The notes beneath the pieces were generated by a model. It did no database searches. It was not told where the DNA came from and was given only the letters and a program-made list of their open reading frames with translations. Source: Haemonchus contortus (lineage: Eukaryota > Nematoda > Chromadorea > Rhabditida > Trichostrongylidae). From it: 64,000 nt of DNA. The position numbers and the translations under genes are program-made. Of this stretch, positions 50,024 to 63,100 are shown piece by piece (position 1 is the stretch's first letter; every line of letters begins with the position of its first letter). The stretch is taken from the NCBI GenBank assembly GCA_000469685.2, contig LS997564.1, positions 17,821,615 to 17,885,614 of the forward strand, given 5' to 3'.

Positions 50024-51197
50024 GAGGGAGGCCCGCGCTTTTTTGAATCACTGACGGCTAGAGCGCAGAGAATGAACAGTAGCCGAGTCCGTAATGGTAC
50101 TTAGGAGCGTTTCAGAGTTATTTTATGGTATAAATGTATTTTCACCTAAACCTGAGATGAGAAAGATTTCCATGTGGGTGGACCGAATGAATGGTCAATT
50201 CCTACCCCCATCTTACCATTAGGTTTTTGGACGAGATAATCATCTCACCCACTCCGTAGTCCCTGCCCTTCTAAAAGTCAGGTGAAAACGATATTGTTTT
50301 GGCTAAAAACCAGACTAAGTACAAGTAAAACTGTCTACCCCTCCTTCTCTGCGTTCTAGCCTTTGATGATTCAAAAGGGCGCTGCCCTCTCCCTCTCCCC
50401 AATTACATTTTCACCATTCCCCTTCCCCCTGACTACTATTCTGATCATTCGACCGAACATTCTAGCACAAACATCGATCGATCCCATCCCTATACAGTTA
50501 ACAAGTAACAAGCGAAAAGTTCCATAGGCAGCCCTTACCACCGCAGAGATACATGCCTCTACCACGTTGTTCGAGTAAATCACATTTTCTTTCGTAAAAT
50601 CCGCACATGTAAATGATCATCATCGTAGAAACCGAACAGAATATGGGAAGCAAAATTGTTTCGCTTTTTCCAAAAATTTTCAAGCGACGGTAATCGTTGA
50701 TCTAGTTGTGTAGTTATTCGTGAGCCTGACGAGATATTGCACAAACCGGGCTCACATGGTGCAGTATCGATTTTTGACGTGTAGTTTTAAGTAGTTGAGT
50801 CAATCTCACTGGACCTCGGGTGCCATTCAGCTTCTCCAGTGTACATGTATAGCTTCCTTATTGCAACTAGAAGGGCCCCTGAAGGACGTTCGCTTGTTAA
50901 ATTTTGCAGATTCATCGAAAAGTTCTTTATATTGTTTTCTGGGAATGCGCATTTAACTAGGTAATAGTTTCTTGTTTTGGGCTGGGGAACGAAACGTCTA
51001 TAAAACTAATGAATTACAAGTATGAGCTCTAGTTTAGCCATGATTCTTCTCGTCCTTTTGTTGCATTTCCTTATTCGCTGGCATCAAAAACCTGCAATAA
51101 GGATATCTGGTCATAAATCTAAGTTTTGAAAGTGATACACATTTCAGATGCCCAGGACAGCAGAGGACTCTTACGAATAACTTTCCAAATAGCGACG
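50024..51197. other. intergenic, upstream of unc-16
   Basis: No gene recognised. A very short frame at about 51,020 (MSSSLAMILLVLLLHFLIRW) looks like a hydrophobic leader but ends within 40 codons and cannot be supported as a gene. A TTTCAG acceptor at 51,148 precedes the first candidate unc-16 exon. Confidence 0.45.
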
Positions 51198-54100
51198 ATG
51201 TCTGCCTTACAAACTGTGAATGAACTGCAGGATTCCGTTGGGAGCGGCTCACCAACTGAGGTAACCACTTTGATCCAATTCCATACCTCTGCTTATTGTT
51301 ATTTTTCCTCTCCTTCCAAGCAAAATCGTCTTATCATCTTTCTGTGGTCAAATTTGGAATCGGGTGAATTGTACCTAAGTAATTTTGTAATTGTGTAGGT
51401 AAGGGGGTAATTGAGATGATTCCGCTGCAGCCATCACCTGTTTGTTTGTCTAGATTGTTTGCAGCTCTACCATATTTTGAAGAGGATCTCATTAGAGTTT
51501 GCATGAAGTTGTGTGTGATATTCGAACGCATCGTATATATTGACAGAGGTAATTGCGGACATTCAGGAGTGCCATAATTATCCTTTTCTATTCTAGGAGC
51601 AATTTCTTTTTTTTTAATTTCTTAGTAGGTCCGCATCAAAGTCGGTGGGACCACCACAGCAAGCTAGAAAGACCGTTGAACATCTCATAACCATCCAGTC
51701 CTTCCTTTCCACCTAGTGCAAACATCCTGAGGCAGCGCTTTCGTGAATGTTAGGACCTTGGACCAGGCTTACCCTGGTCAACTGATCATCTCCTCTTATG
51801 CAAGTTTTGATTTCAAACTACAATTTAATATAAGAAAGTAATGGAACTGAGTTGTGGGTTTGTAGAACAGAATAATGTCTTCAATAGAACATTTTTTGAA
51901 TAATGCACTTTTTGATGGGCATTTTAGAGCAGGAGTTTCTCTCTGAGAAAACGTCAAGGACACATGATATAGACCATGTTTGAGACTGAATAAGCATTGA
52001 TCTGTCGTTTCCTTCCTTCAAAAATTGATCTGAAACACTTGACCCACCTAATCAGGCTGTTTTGATCTGATAAGCGTATTTGCTTACAGCTTGCTGCTCG
52101 ACTTGTCGTGTTTGCTCTGAAGCATTTTCGTCATCATCTTCAAGCTAGCACCGCGAGGCTTTGTTCAATCTCAGTATTCGTATATATCTCCTTCATGTAT
52201 CTTCAAATGCTTTACATCGTTCTGATCCGCCTGTCTTCCTAGTGTGGTAGTTGCAGCGCATGACCAATGCAACATTATTACCATATACCTACTTCGTAGG
52301 ACCTATCATGTACAAGTATTGTCCCACTACTCTTGTATGTAAAACTGATATCACACCGTGCAGATGGTGGGAACTCGTGCCGGCATGGACCGGCGTCATT
52401 CTTATCTTTTAGCTTTCATGCATTCCTTTATGCCAACAAGATTGATGCTTCGCATACCATTATTCGCAATCTGAGAGCTTCGAAAAACCGATGGAGAGCA
52501 GAAAAGCCAAGAAAGTCTTGAAAATCAATAGTTTTATGTTAGCTGTAACAATATAATTGAACGATAAATGGGAGATGGGCAAAATAACTCGCGAGGAGGT
52601 ACGGGAATAATAATCATTATAATGTGATGTAATATTGCTAGCAATTTCTCTGAATCTAACATGGTTTCGTCATATTGACAACGAACATATGTATTCAGGT
52701 CGTTTACGGAGGCACGGGCTCACCCACGGGTGACGAACATCGTAATATGTCAGAGAAAGTTCAAAACATGGCGTCAGCAATTTATCGCGAATTCGAACTC
52801 ATGATTCAAAAATATGGCGAAGATGGGGTCAAGGCGAGTGACGAATCTCGTTTTTATACCCAATTTATTTTTAGAGAGTGGGAAAAGCAAATGCCTTCTT
52901 CTTATATCAACATTTTTGTTCCAGACCTTGATGCCGCTGGTTGTAAATGTGCTGGAAGCATTAGATCTAGCCTTTCTGGAGCGAGAAGAGGCAGCAGTTG
53001 ATCAGGAAATGTTGAAAGAGGATAACGAGCAGCTCGTCACTCAATACGAACGAGAAAAACAGTTGCGAAAGCAAGCTGAACAGGTGATTGCGATGATCTT
53101 CTGGATAACCATAGAATCCAGTTTGTAGAGCAGATTTTATATCAAATGCGAAGCAATTTGCCATCTGATTCCCACTGCTTACATTTTGGGCACATCTTTA
53201 CAGAAATACATGGAGATTGAAGACAACCTCATCGGTCAAAACAAGGAGTTGGAAGCGAAAATTGAATCACTCGAATCAATCATGAGAATGCTTGAACTGA
53301 AAGCAAAGAATGCATCTGATCATGGTATGTAATTCAGTGAAATTCTTGCATAAGTTAAGTTCTGTGGTATTTTCGGAAATGTTATCTGAGAATCCTCTAT
53401 CGATTCACTCTTTCAGCGTCACGACTCGAGGAACGCGAAGCTGATCAGAAAGCCGAGTTTGATCGTTTGCACGAGAGGTTTAGTTTTTCATCTGTTATTT
53501 GGATTCTCATAAATGACAGCAGTAGCCTCGAGGGGCTAGCTCGGCTTTTTGCGTTTAATGAAAGCTTGCCACCACGTAGTTAAAGCTGTGGAGGTTGGTG
53601 TATAAGAAAGGGGATCATTTGAATTGGCTGGACCAAGAGGTGTCTTCAGATTGTGACCATTCTTCAAGGGACAATGGTGCGGAAGCAGCTTGGTTCATGA
53701 ATTCTTTCTAGATGAAAGCAAAGGATCGCTAGTTTTGATATTACAGTTGTGTATTTGGTCACTTAAAGCGATGTAGAACATCGTCACATTAGAGGCAATT
53801 CAGTTTTTAGATTTCAAGAAACCGCGATTTACTGCTTCCCAAACGCAGCCTTTTCGAGCGATCCTCTCAGCGTGCCGACTTTATCATTGAGCTTCATATC
53901 TTGAGTCTAAAGTCTGTGGGATCTCTGTTGTATCTCTTAGTATTTTAGTGATTCAAGCAATTATAGAGTAGAATTTACTCAAACATTGTATACCAATGAG
54001 AACATAACATTGATTCGTTGATTGTCGTACCTCGAAGAGTAATTTATAGGTACAATGCATTGTTACGCACTCATGTCGATCACATGGAGCGGACTAAATA

Positions 54101-57100
54101 CCTTATGGGAAATGATAAATTCGAGCTGATGCAGAACATGCCACTTCCACAAGCGCAACTTCGTACGAGGTCTGCTATGTTTCGTTCCTTGCTTTGATCT
54201 TAAAACAGGGTTGTTCTCTCTGTGAAAACCGTTACCGCTCTCTGCAAGTAGTGACCTTCGCATGGACGTAGAGGTGGCGGCTGATAGCTTTTTTGTAAGC
54301 TGGACTTTAGAAAAGATTTTAATAGAACAACAAGTAGAAATACGCTTTCTAGCTACTACTTGCCCTGCGGCATTCAATACCAGTGAGTTTATATGGCAAT
54401 CGGTTACTCCATGCTCTACGGACTTGCTCCTGTGCTACACCTATAATTATTAATGTTTGATCTTTTGGCTTTGTAGAGGAGCCCTCTGTAAACAGCATGC
54501 ATTACAATTCCAAACAAACCTCCTTTGTTCGATTGGGCTTCTTCACAACTTCTTTGCCTTATATTCCACACTATTTAATGATTCTTACCTTAAAGATTTC
54601 ACACAGCTTTGCAAAAGCTTTTCAGACGCTTTATAGAGCTCTACTCATTCATAGTAGGCCTATTATATTAACTTTCCCTAATCACTCGGGTTTTATCCTC
54701 AGTTAGCCTCTTTTGCTTACGAACCTGTTGGGAAGAGGTGTTGCTCATTAAATTAAAGATCGATTACTTCGGCGTGCGTTTTTAGAATGGGTATGGCAGC
54801 TTCCGTTGATGCGTCGAGTATTCGTGGTGTATCTGATTTGATCAGTGCCCACATGTCCCAGAGTACAACAATGGACGTGAACCTGGCAAACCATATCAGC
54901 AACGAAGGTCTGTGCAAACTTCTTATCCACCAATTCGGCCCATGTGTAAATGTGATCTATTCAGCAGATTGGCAAGATGAATTCTCTTCGGATGTCGAAC
55001 CATCACCGCGAGACATGACATCAGAAGAGGAAAAGGCAGCTCCAAGTACAGCTTCAGAAAACACGCCGAAAAATGCCAAAGGAAGCGAACGGGACGAAGA
55101 GTACGGCTTATTATTTGTTTAAGCGTATTTCATTGCAACATGGGGTAGTCTGTTTGCACAGCAGTCGACTAATTTTTCGAGGGGATCCAATAGCAAACAC
55201 AGTTTGGATAAAAAGGGAAAATTAATGAAGAGGCACTCGCATTGTATGCTGTCTCATGGGAATTATGTTCGAACCTATATATGAACATTGAAAAAGGATG
55301 GAAGTAGTAGGAATATAAAATACAGAAGAAGAACTCTTGAGGAACGCGATCCTTATTTTTGAAATGAAATCTTTGAGCGAGTATCAGACGGTTTACCAAA
55401 ATCACTGTTTTTTTTTCACGATTTCTCCCTTTTTAGTTATTACGCAATTGTTCAATTGTTTACAATTTAAGGGAGTCTGAGGAACAGCGCGATGGTGAGG
55501 ACTCACTTGGAGCTGACCTTACTGGTTAGTTGGCTTAGCAAGGCATTTATTTCATTCTTAATGTTCTCATGTGTTCACAAGTCCGTAGGTAATAGATTTG
55601 GTTTTGCGAGCACTTGGCCCTTAACATTAGGTTTTAGTTTGACTGTCGCTGTTGTTTCCTTTCCTATTAATTGCACCTATCCATGGTTCTGAGTTCTTCT
55701 TACGGTCGGACTAAAAAACTGTGTAGTAACGTTTTAAACAAGAAAAATGTGCCAGTTCCTTCAATACCTCTTATCTACAGGAAATCTCGTTGATCCGGCG
55801 GAGTTTGCATCAGCGGGTAATTGTTGCGTATCTTCCATTCCAAAGCATGGTTGTCGTGTAGATTTGCAGCTTTATTCTATGTTTGGTTTAGCATGCGGGC
55901 CTGAACAGCTGACTTGGAAATATAAAGTGTGACAGAGTGTTGTCAGTTGTAGTAGTAGATGCACTTGCTCACTATAGCCACTTCGGAGGTGGAACTTTGA
56001 GGAGGTGGTAGGAAGTACTGCTTTCAGTTTTGATGTGTGAATGTGCTCATAGAGAGTCTCAAATTTTCTTAGTTGCTATATGTAGTGGTAATGTGTTGTT
56101 GCATTCAACAGACATCGAGAATGGAGACGATTCTCGTCAAACAAGCAGGCATCAGCAACGTTCAATTTCTTTGGAATCGGAGAGCGGTAAGGTGAACTTG
56201 CCACCTGTGTCTCCATTTCCCATGTTAGTGCTCGGTTGTGCTGTCTGGACCCTGTGTTGTGTAGTGATTTCGTAGTTACGAAAAGGAAGTTTGCCGTGAG
56301 AAAATTACTGTGTAAAACATTCATTGACTGACTCAAAGGCCGGTTAAACAAGAACCATACCGGGTGACCACAAGGTGGTGGAAAAATAGATCTAGCCTCA
56401 TTGGAGCTGGCATTTCATAACGTTTTGACCGCTATGGTAACCAGTAATCTGCTCACAGTTATGGATACCTTCGTGCATTTGTTAAAATGAAATGCTACTC
56501 AATTAACCTTGCACGTCTGCACGAGATCTTCAAGTACCTTGTTTCGCTTCTGCTCTGCACGTTAAGTTGAAGTCCTTTATCGTTAACATTTATCAAACGT
56601 AACTAACGTGAATATGGTTTCAGTGAACGACACCTTCATAGGTATGTTTCTATGGCGTTGTGAAGTGTTTGAGAAATGACAGTGTTCGTATATTCTGTAA
56701 TTTTACTTGTTGTTAAGTGCCGTACAAACCGGCAATCTTTAGTGATCCGTAAGATGTGGAAAGGATTTTTGCATGTGTGGAAATGCCTATTATGAATTGC
56801 AATTACAGTGGCTTGTTCTTATTTTTCTTTCAAGGTTCGCGAAGTTACTGCATTCAGGAATGGGTCGAGAAGTTGAAAACCTAATCAAGGAGAACATGGA
56901 GCTGCTTGATATGAAAAATGCCCTCAATATTGTCAAAAATGATCTTATTGCAAGAGTAGATGAATTGAGCAGGTAACGGCTGAGAGTGTTGGCTGTATCT
57001 TTCGAGTTGCACAAAGTTTTTTTTTCTCAGCGAGAATGCGATTCTCCGGGACGAGGTGCATAGCTTTGAGATGGTGCGAGTAAAAATGAGCGATAACATT

Positions 57101-60100
57101 ACGAAACTTGAAGAAGAACTGAAATCTGTGAAGCAGAAATTAGCCGAGAAGGAAGCCGAGGAAGAGGTTTTCTCTTTTGACAAGCCAAACCTGAACAAAC
57201 TAAAAGCTTTTTGTTTTAGGAAGAGGTTCCGCTAGCGCAGAGGAAAAGATTCACACGTATGGAAATGCAGCGAGTCCTTATTGATAGGAACATGTATAAG
57301 GTTTGATCAATCAAAACTATCGACAACCTTCTTGGCTTTTTTTACCTTCTGTGTTTTATTCTTTTCACTTGCCATTAATTAATATTTCCCATTAAATAGG
57401 AAAGGCTCATGGAATTGGAAGAGTCTCTGAAATGGACCGAGATGCAGAGGGCAAGAAAACTTCAGGCGCAAGCACCTCCTCCAAAGAAAGGCGGAATCTG
57501 GGATTTGTAAGTGATGACTTCCTGTTTTATGACTCCACCTCATACTTTATTGCATTTGTTACAGCTTCTCTGGTCTGTTCGGAGACTTATCGCCACCAAC
57601 TCAGCCTCGCCGATCCGGTTTGCGTGCTGACGCACGTGGGAAAAGTCAAATGACTCGAAGTGTGGAATACCTCGATCCAGAAATGTCAGTAGAAAATTAA
57701 ACTTGATTGTTTCTGTCGTGCTGTTCCCTTATTAGCGGCTTTTACATATGCTTCAGTTTTAGTCAGTAGCTACCTCAGCTTTCCATGCCTACCTGATTAG
57801 CTTTACGGGTATAGCCTCACGGGTGAAGGGAATTTTTTATCATGTTTCCTTGAAGCAAAAACTCACGTACGCCCGCCTGTGCGACTATTTTCTTGGTTCG
57901 GGACCACCCTCTCGAACTTACTTAGTTGCTCTTTGATATAGACGAATAGAATCGCTCACGGTCCCAAGAGCTAGGCATACTTTTTGCACCTGTTTAGCTT
58001 TATTCTTATTTTGGAGTGTGTTCTTTTCCTGGCTCATTGCATTCTATGGCTAGATTTCTGTTGGTTTTGTGCACGTTCGTTTTGGTTGAGTACAAGCTTC
58101 TAGATATTAGCCGTATCTGGTTTGTTCGCAGGAAGTAGCATAATATGTCCCTGAAATGGACACTAAAGATCATTGCATTTACTGGAATGAGTACTCAACC
58201 AATTGATGTTGTGGTTATGTGATCGAGTATGTGATAGTGCATCTTTAGTGCGTTGCTTAATCTGCGTCACTTCTTTTTGCCTCGAGTATTTACCATAATC
58301 GAAGTCTGTTTCTCATAAATAAACGCATGAAATGGTATCAGCAAAGATACCTTATCTCAGAATGGTGCTCTTTTTACAAGCGTGGCTCACTTTTATTTTA
58401 CATCTTGTTTATTTAGGAGAAACAGGCGTATAAATTTAATGTGCAAGATGAACCTTCATTTGGATGGTTAATCGTGATAGACGGCCTTCTTTTTTCCCAT
58501 CTATGGTTGAAATTTGTGCCCATTGTGTCTTACGCTTCCCATCAGTTAATTTGGAAGGTCGCATTTACCAGTGCTCCTTTGTTACAAATCATATAGCTTT
58601 CTCGAGGCTTATTAGACATGGCAAATAGTTTTAAAAAGAATCCAGTTAGATATCCTTTTTAATGGTTCAGTAAAATAGTTTAGATTCCCGGTAGATCTCT
58701 TTGCACACTACGGCTCAGCACTGTGCATGTTGTTAATTAGTCTGAAATGAGCCATTTGGAATGTTGAACGTATAATATGTTTTCTGTTTGGTCTGTGACA
58801 GCCCGATTATTTGTCGGAGAACGATTTAATGTAGGATGAGGTGTTTCATGTGGTGTGAGTACAAGTAAACATTGCTTATGCATCCTTTGTTTGCTTGCAG
58901 CCTGACAGTTTTCGTTATAACGCATGAATAAATGAAAAGTACACTGGCTTCAGGATATCAGAACGTCGAGCTGCTGAACGAAGAGAACAGTACAAACTCG
59001 TACGTGAGCACGTTAAACGGGATGACAGTGGTCGCATTGAGGTAAAACAGAGTAGATATATCAGTTGTGTTCTGAGGCAGGTATTCGAATCTTCTTTTAT
59101 AGCCGCTATCTCTGTCGAAAAGTGCTGAGAACAGCTTCAAGTTGCCTGTGGTAGACTTTTTGTTAAGTTTAAAGACCGCCTGCACAAATTTGAGACGAAA
59201 GCCGCGATTGGACCGGGTAATCAGATAGGAAGCCAATCAATGCAGTCATCTATACGAGCCCATTTTCCTGCCGTGCTCGTGTTCGAGAGGGTTCTTCTTG
59301 CGCAAACATTGTTGGGAGGCGTTATCGTGGCTAATCTCTGTCCTCTTCGACATTGCTGGAAAATGGGCTCCAATAACCATGGGTGGGATGCACAAGGAAC
59401 GCAGCGGAAGATTGAACTTTATTGCTTGCTCGATCCAAACTGAGCACTTGTCGGTAACTTCATTCTGGTTATTAGCTCGCTTGTAAAAGAGGGATGCTAG
59501 GTCTGTAGGTAATGAACGGACTCGAGAGATATCATAGTTGGTCAAATTTTGTCGGTACATTGGAACATTTTGTCAAAACGACATAGTTTGCTGAAAACTA
59601 AAGGAAGGATTTGGTTACGTTAATCCCACAATGAAGCCTGGCGAGGTTTCTTATGCATCCTACTGTATCAGAGCATTTCTGACAATTATTGGAAGCGGCT
59701 CGAAAAAATTTCGTGCAGACAGCCTCATTTTTTTCTTTAAAGAAATTAGTGTAGTCTCCAATAAATTGTGGATACTGGATGGTTTCACTCCTGGGAGTTT
59801 CTGTTTGCCTAATCCAGGAATGACGGTGCATTGCTTTTGTTTCTAATGGCTTTGAATGCTGCTAAGTAACTCGATTCCTTTCCTTTCGAACTGACATCTG
59901 CTTTCCTTATAATGCTGCCATTTTCACCTTCGAACTTTATTTATTCAGGCATACGGTTGGTCTCTGCCAGCTGTATTGGATAAATCAAATGCCTCAACCA
60001 TGGTACCTGTTCCAGTTTGTTGTCGTCCGCTCATGGAAAATCAGCCATCTATAAAGGTTGGGAACAGCTAAGGCTTGTAATTTCCACCCATCTTCGAAGA

Positions 60101-63100
60101 CAGATTTAAGATGTTATGTTATCGTACCTTTCAGGTCTGGTGTGCTACTTCTGTGATGCTTCGTGGAGGTCTCGACAAAGATGGGAAATTCATAACAGGA
60201 AATCCAGTCTACTTATCTCCTAGCGCAGCAAAAGTTCCAAAAGGAGCTAACAGCGACGACCAGCTCGAAAATGAAATTTCGGTGTGCAAGGAGCATGTTA
60301 ATAATTTTTTGTCAACATAAATTTTTTATTTGAAGCACGCTCGGGCACTGGACGCGAGAGAAAGTGAGCTGACTGAATGGCAAACGTCGTCCATTATCTG
60401 GGTAGGCAGCTCTAATCAAGGTAAAAGCCATGTGGCAGTGCTTGATGCCAATAATCCGAACAATGTCATTGAAACTTTCCGAGCATGCGAAAGTCACTTG
60501 CTCTGCATACGCGGTGTACCAGGTTAGTCAAGGATGCTCTGTAATGTCGACTCCACTGAAAAATCCTCTTTTTAGGTGTTTCCGAAGGTGATCCTTCTAT
60601 TGATGATGCGGGTGCTAAGGCATTTTTATGTGGAGGAGGAAAGGTCAAAGATGTACCAGATGGTAATCTTTGAAATAGTTACCCAAACTTACTCAAATGA
60701 ACAATATAGTTAAGTTATTATTCCAGGTATCGAGTTTTCCGATTTGGGCGCTTGTGAATGGGTAGAATTACGGAAGATGGAAGATTGCGAAGACGGAGTT
60801 CCAACATACTGCAGCAACGATATGCGGCCGAGTCCGAAGCGAACTCGAGACTGTTAGTTATTCAACTATTCTAATCCTTTCTTCACTTTCGTTTTCTCCT
60901 TCCTCATTGTGGCTATGTGGTCTGGTGTCGCCACTACTCACAATCATGTGCGTAATTGGTGGTGTTCCAATTAACGTGTCTTTCGTTGATGTGTTGTTCT
61001 GTTTCACAATACAATTTATTTCAGTTAGCGTTAGCGAGACTGGAGGGGTGACCCACATGAAGTGTGACGCAGAAAAATATCATCAAAATTATACAGATCA
61101 AACCAAATGGGAAACTATTACGCCTACACAATCATCACAAAATTGCGAACAACATATCACATCTCGCATGCAGAATAACCATCTTTCACTTTAATGCAAG
61201 CATCCAACCTCTTTCGGAAGTTTTCAAGAATACGCGCAATCACTTTCATCCCACGCTTCTACAAGAGCACTTTCTTTCAGAAGCTCTTAAGACCTGTGTT
61301 TGAAAGCGCAGATTTTTTGCTCCAGAATCGACCATACACCAAAATCCAAAGGATTGAGATCGGCGAATTTGAAGGTCAAAACTGCTTCGCCCCAAAAACC
61401 CGGAAGCGTGGTTTCACAACATTGCAGCATCTTCTTTGTGCTGTGGGCTGGTGCCCAATCCTGTGAAAGGTTCAGCTGACGTTCATCACGTTCCTTTCCA
61501 CCCAAGCGATCACTGCTTCCTCTAGCCCAGAAGCCCATAAGTTGATTTTTTTATTGCCCGTCACACTTCATGTGGGTCACCCTATATCGGTGAAGGGGCA
61601 TGACTGCTGCTGAACTTTTATCGTTTATAGTGAAACCAGTACCGATGGATAAAGTAGAAGAGGTGTCGGAAGACCAGAGCGCTGAAATTACTGAATCAGA
61701 AACTCCCGAGACTAACCTTCTGATTTGGCTCGAAAAATCGAAAGACCAAAAAGGTGGAATATAGGTGTTGTACTGCGTTTTGTGGTTGGCTATCAACACC
61801 TGGCTTCTGCTAATTTTTTCCTCAACAGGGTTGTAGTGGTAGTCTGCTTTCATGCTTCCTCACCATTTAAGTTGCCTTTCATCTATCGTGTCAGACCACA
61901 TTCAGTTTACTCCGTTCTTTCTCACTCACTGATTGTGCATCTTATATTTTGCAAGATAGAGCTCTTTCACTTATTCCTCTTTCCAGATGACGTGGAACCG
62001 CAACGGCCGTCTGGTAGTCGGGTGGGAAGAGCCGCGCTACCGTCGCATGTTCGTGAAGCCATGAATAAATACGACGAAAGTGTCACTGATATTCCTACAG
62101 GATGGCCCACCGTATGGATGGGCAGCCAGAATCAGTAGTTAGTTGTTCAATGTTATCAAGTTTATCGTCTTATATAACTGGGAGCGGATCCCTCACAAAC
62201 ATGTGGATCCACCGAAAAGAAACTTCCGCTGCCACTTGCTTTGAATTTCAAGGTGTAAGGTGTCCTAAACGAAAAGCACTGCGATTGTTTATTTTTAGCA
62301 TATACATACACTCGGCAGTGGTTTCATGGAAACGGTGTCTGCGACGGATAAAAATGCCCGATGCTGTGCTGTCTATCATGTGAGTAGTTTCAAGAACGTT
62401 GATTACCGAAAGTCTTACTGCATGATCCTTCTCAGATGGGTTATAACTGAGTTTATTCAAATTCTAGACACTACAAAGGACGCGTATTTGCTGCACTAGC
62501 AAATGGAACCCTTGCAGTGTTTCACAGATCAAAAGGTACTTTTACTATTTCTTTTATCAATATATGGACTTCGTATCAGGATTAACATTCAATACATTCA
62601 AGCGAGCGTTTCAGGTGGTGAATGGGCGGATTTCGGGTATCACACTATTCGTGTTGGCCCAGCTACTTCTTCTGTCCGGTGCCTCTGTATAGTGGCCAGC
62701 AATATTTGGGCAGCTTACAAGAACTGTATTGTGGTTGTAGATGGAGAAAGTTTACAGATTGTCGTGAGTTTATTGAGCATGGATTGTATTGCTTCCTTAT
62801 TCTGCTCATTGATGAAGTTGAAGAGACCGATTTACACGAACTTTTCATTGTGGTATTTCAGAAGGTGTTTGCTGCGCACCCACGCCGAGACAGTCAGGTG
62901 CGTGCAGTTCAATGGGTAGGCGCAGGTGTTTGGATATCGATACGACTCGACTCTACCTTACGCATGTACCATGCTCATACATTTGAACACCTTCAAGATG
63001 TTGATATTGAACCATATGTAACCAAAATGCTTGGTCAGTTTAACACTCATTGATACGAGCGTCACATTTCGCAATATCCTTAGTGCGGAGTTTAGGCACT

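Noticed and set aside
54497..54706. Hydrophobic plus-strand frame within an unc-16 intron
   Set aside because: It lies wholly in the intron between 54,170 and 54,785 and has no domain or splice signals of its own.
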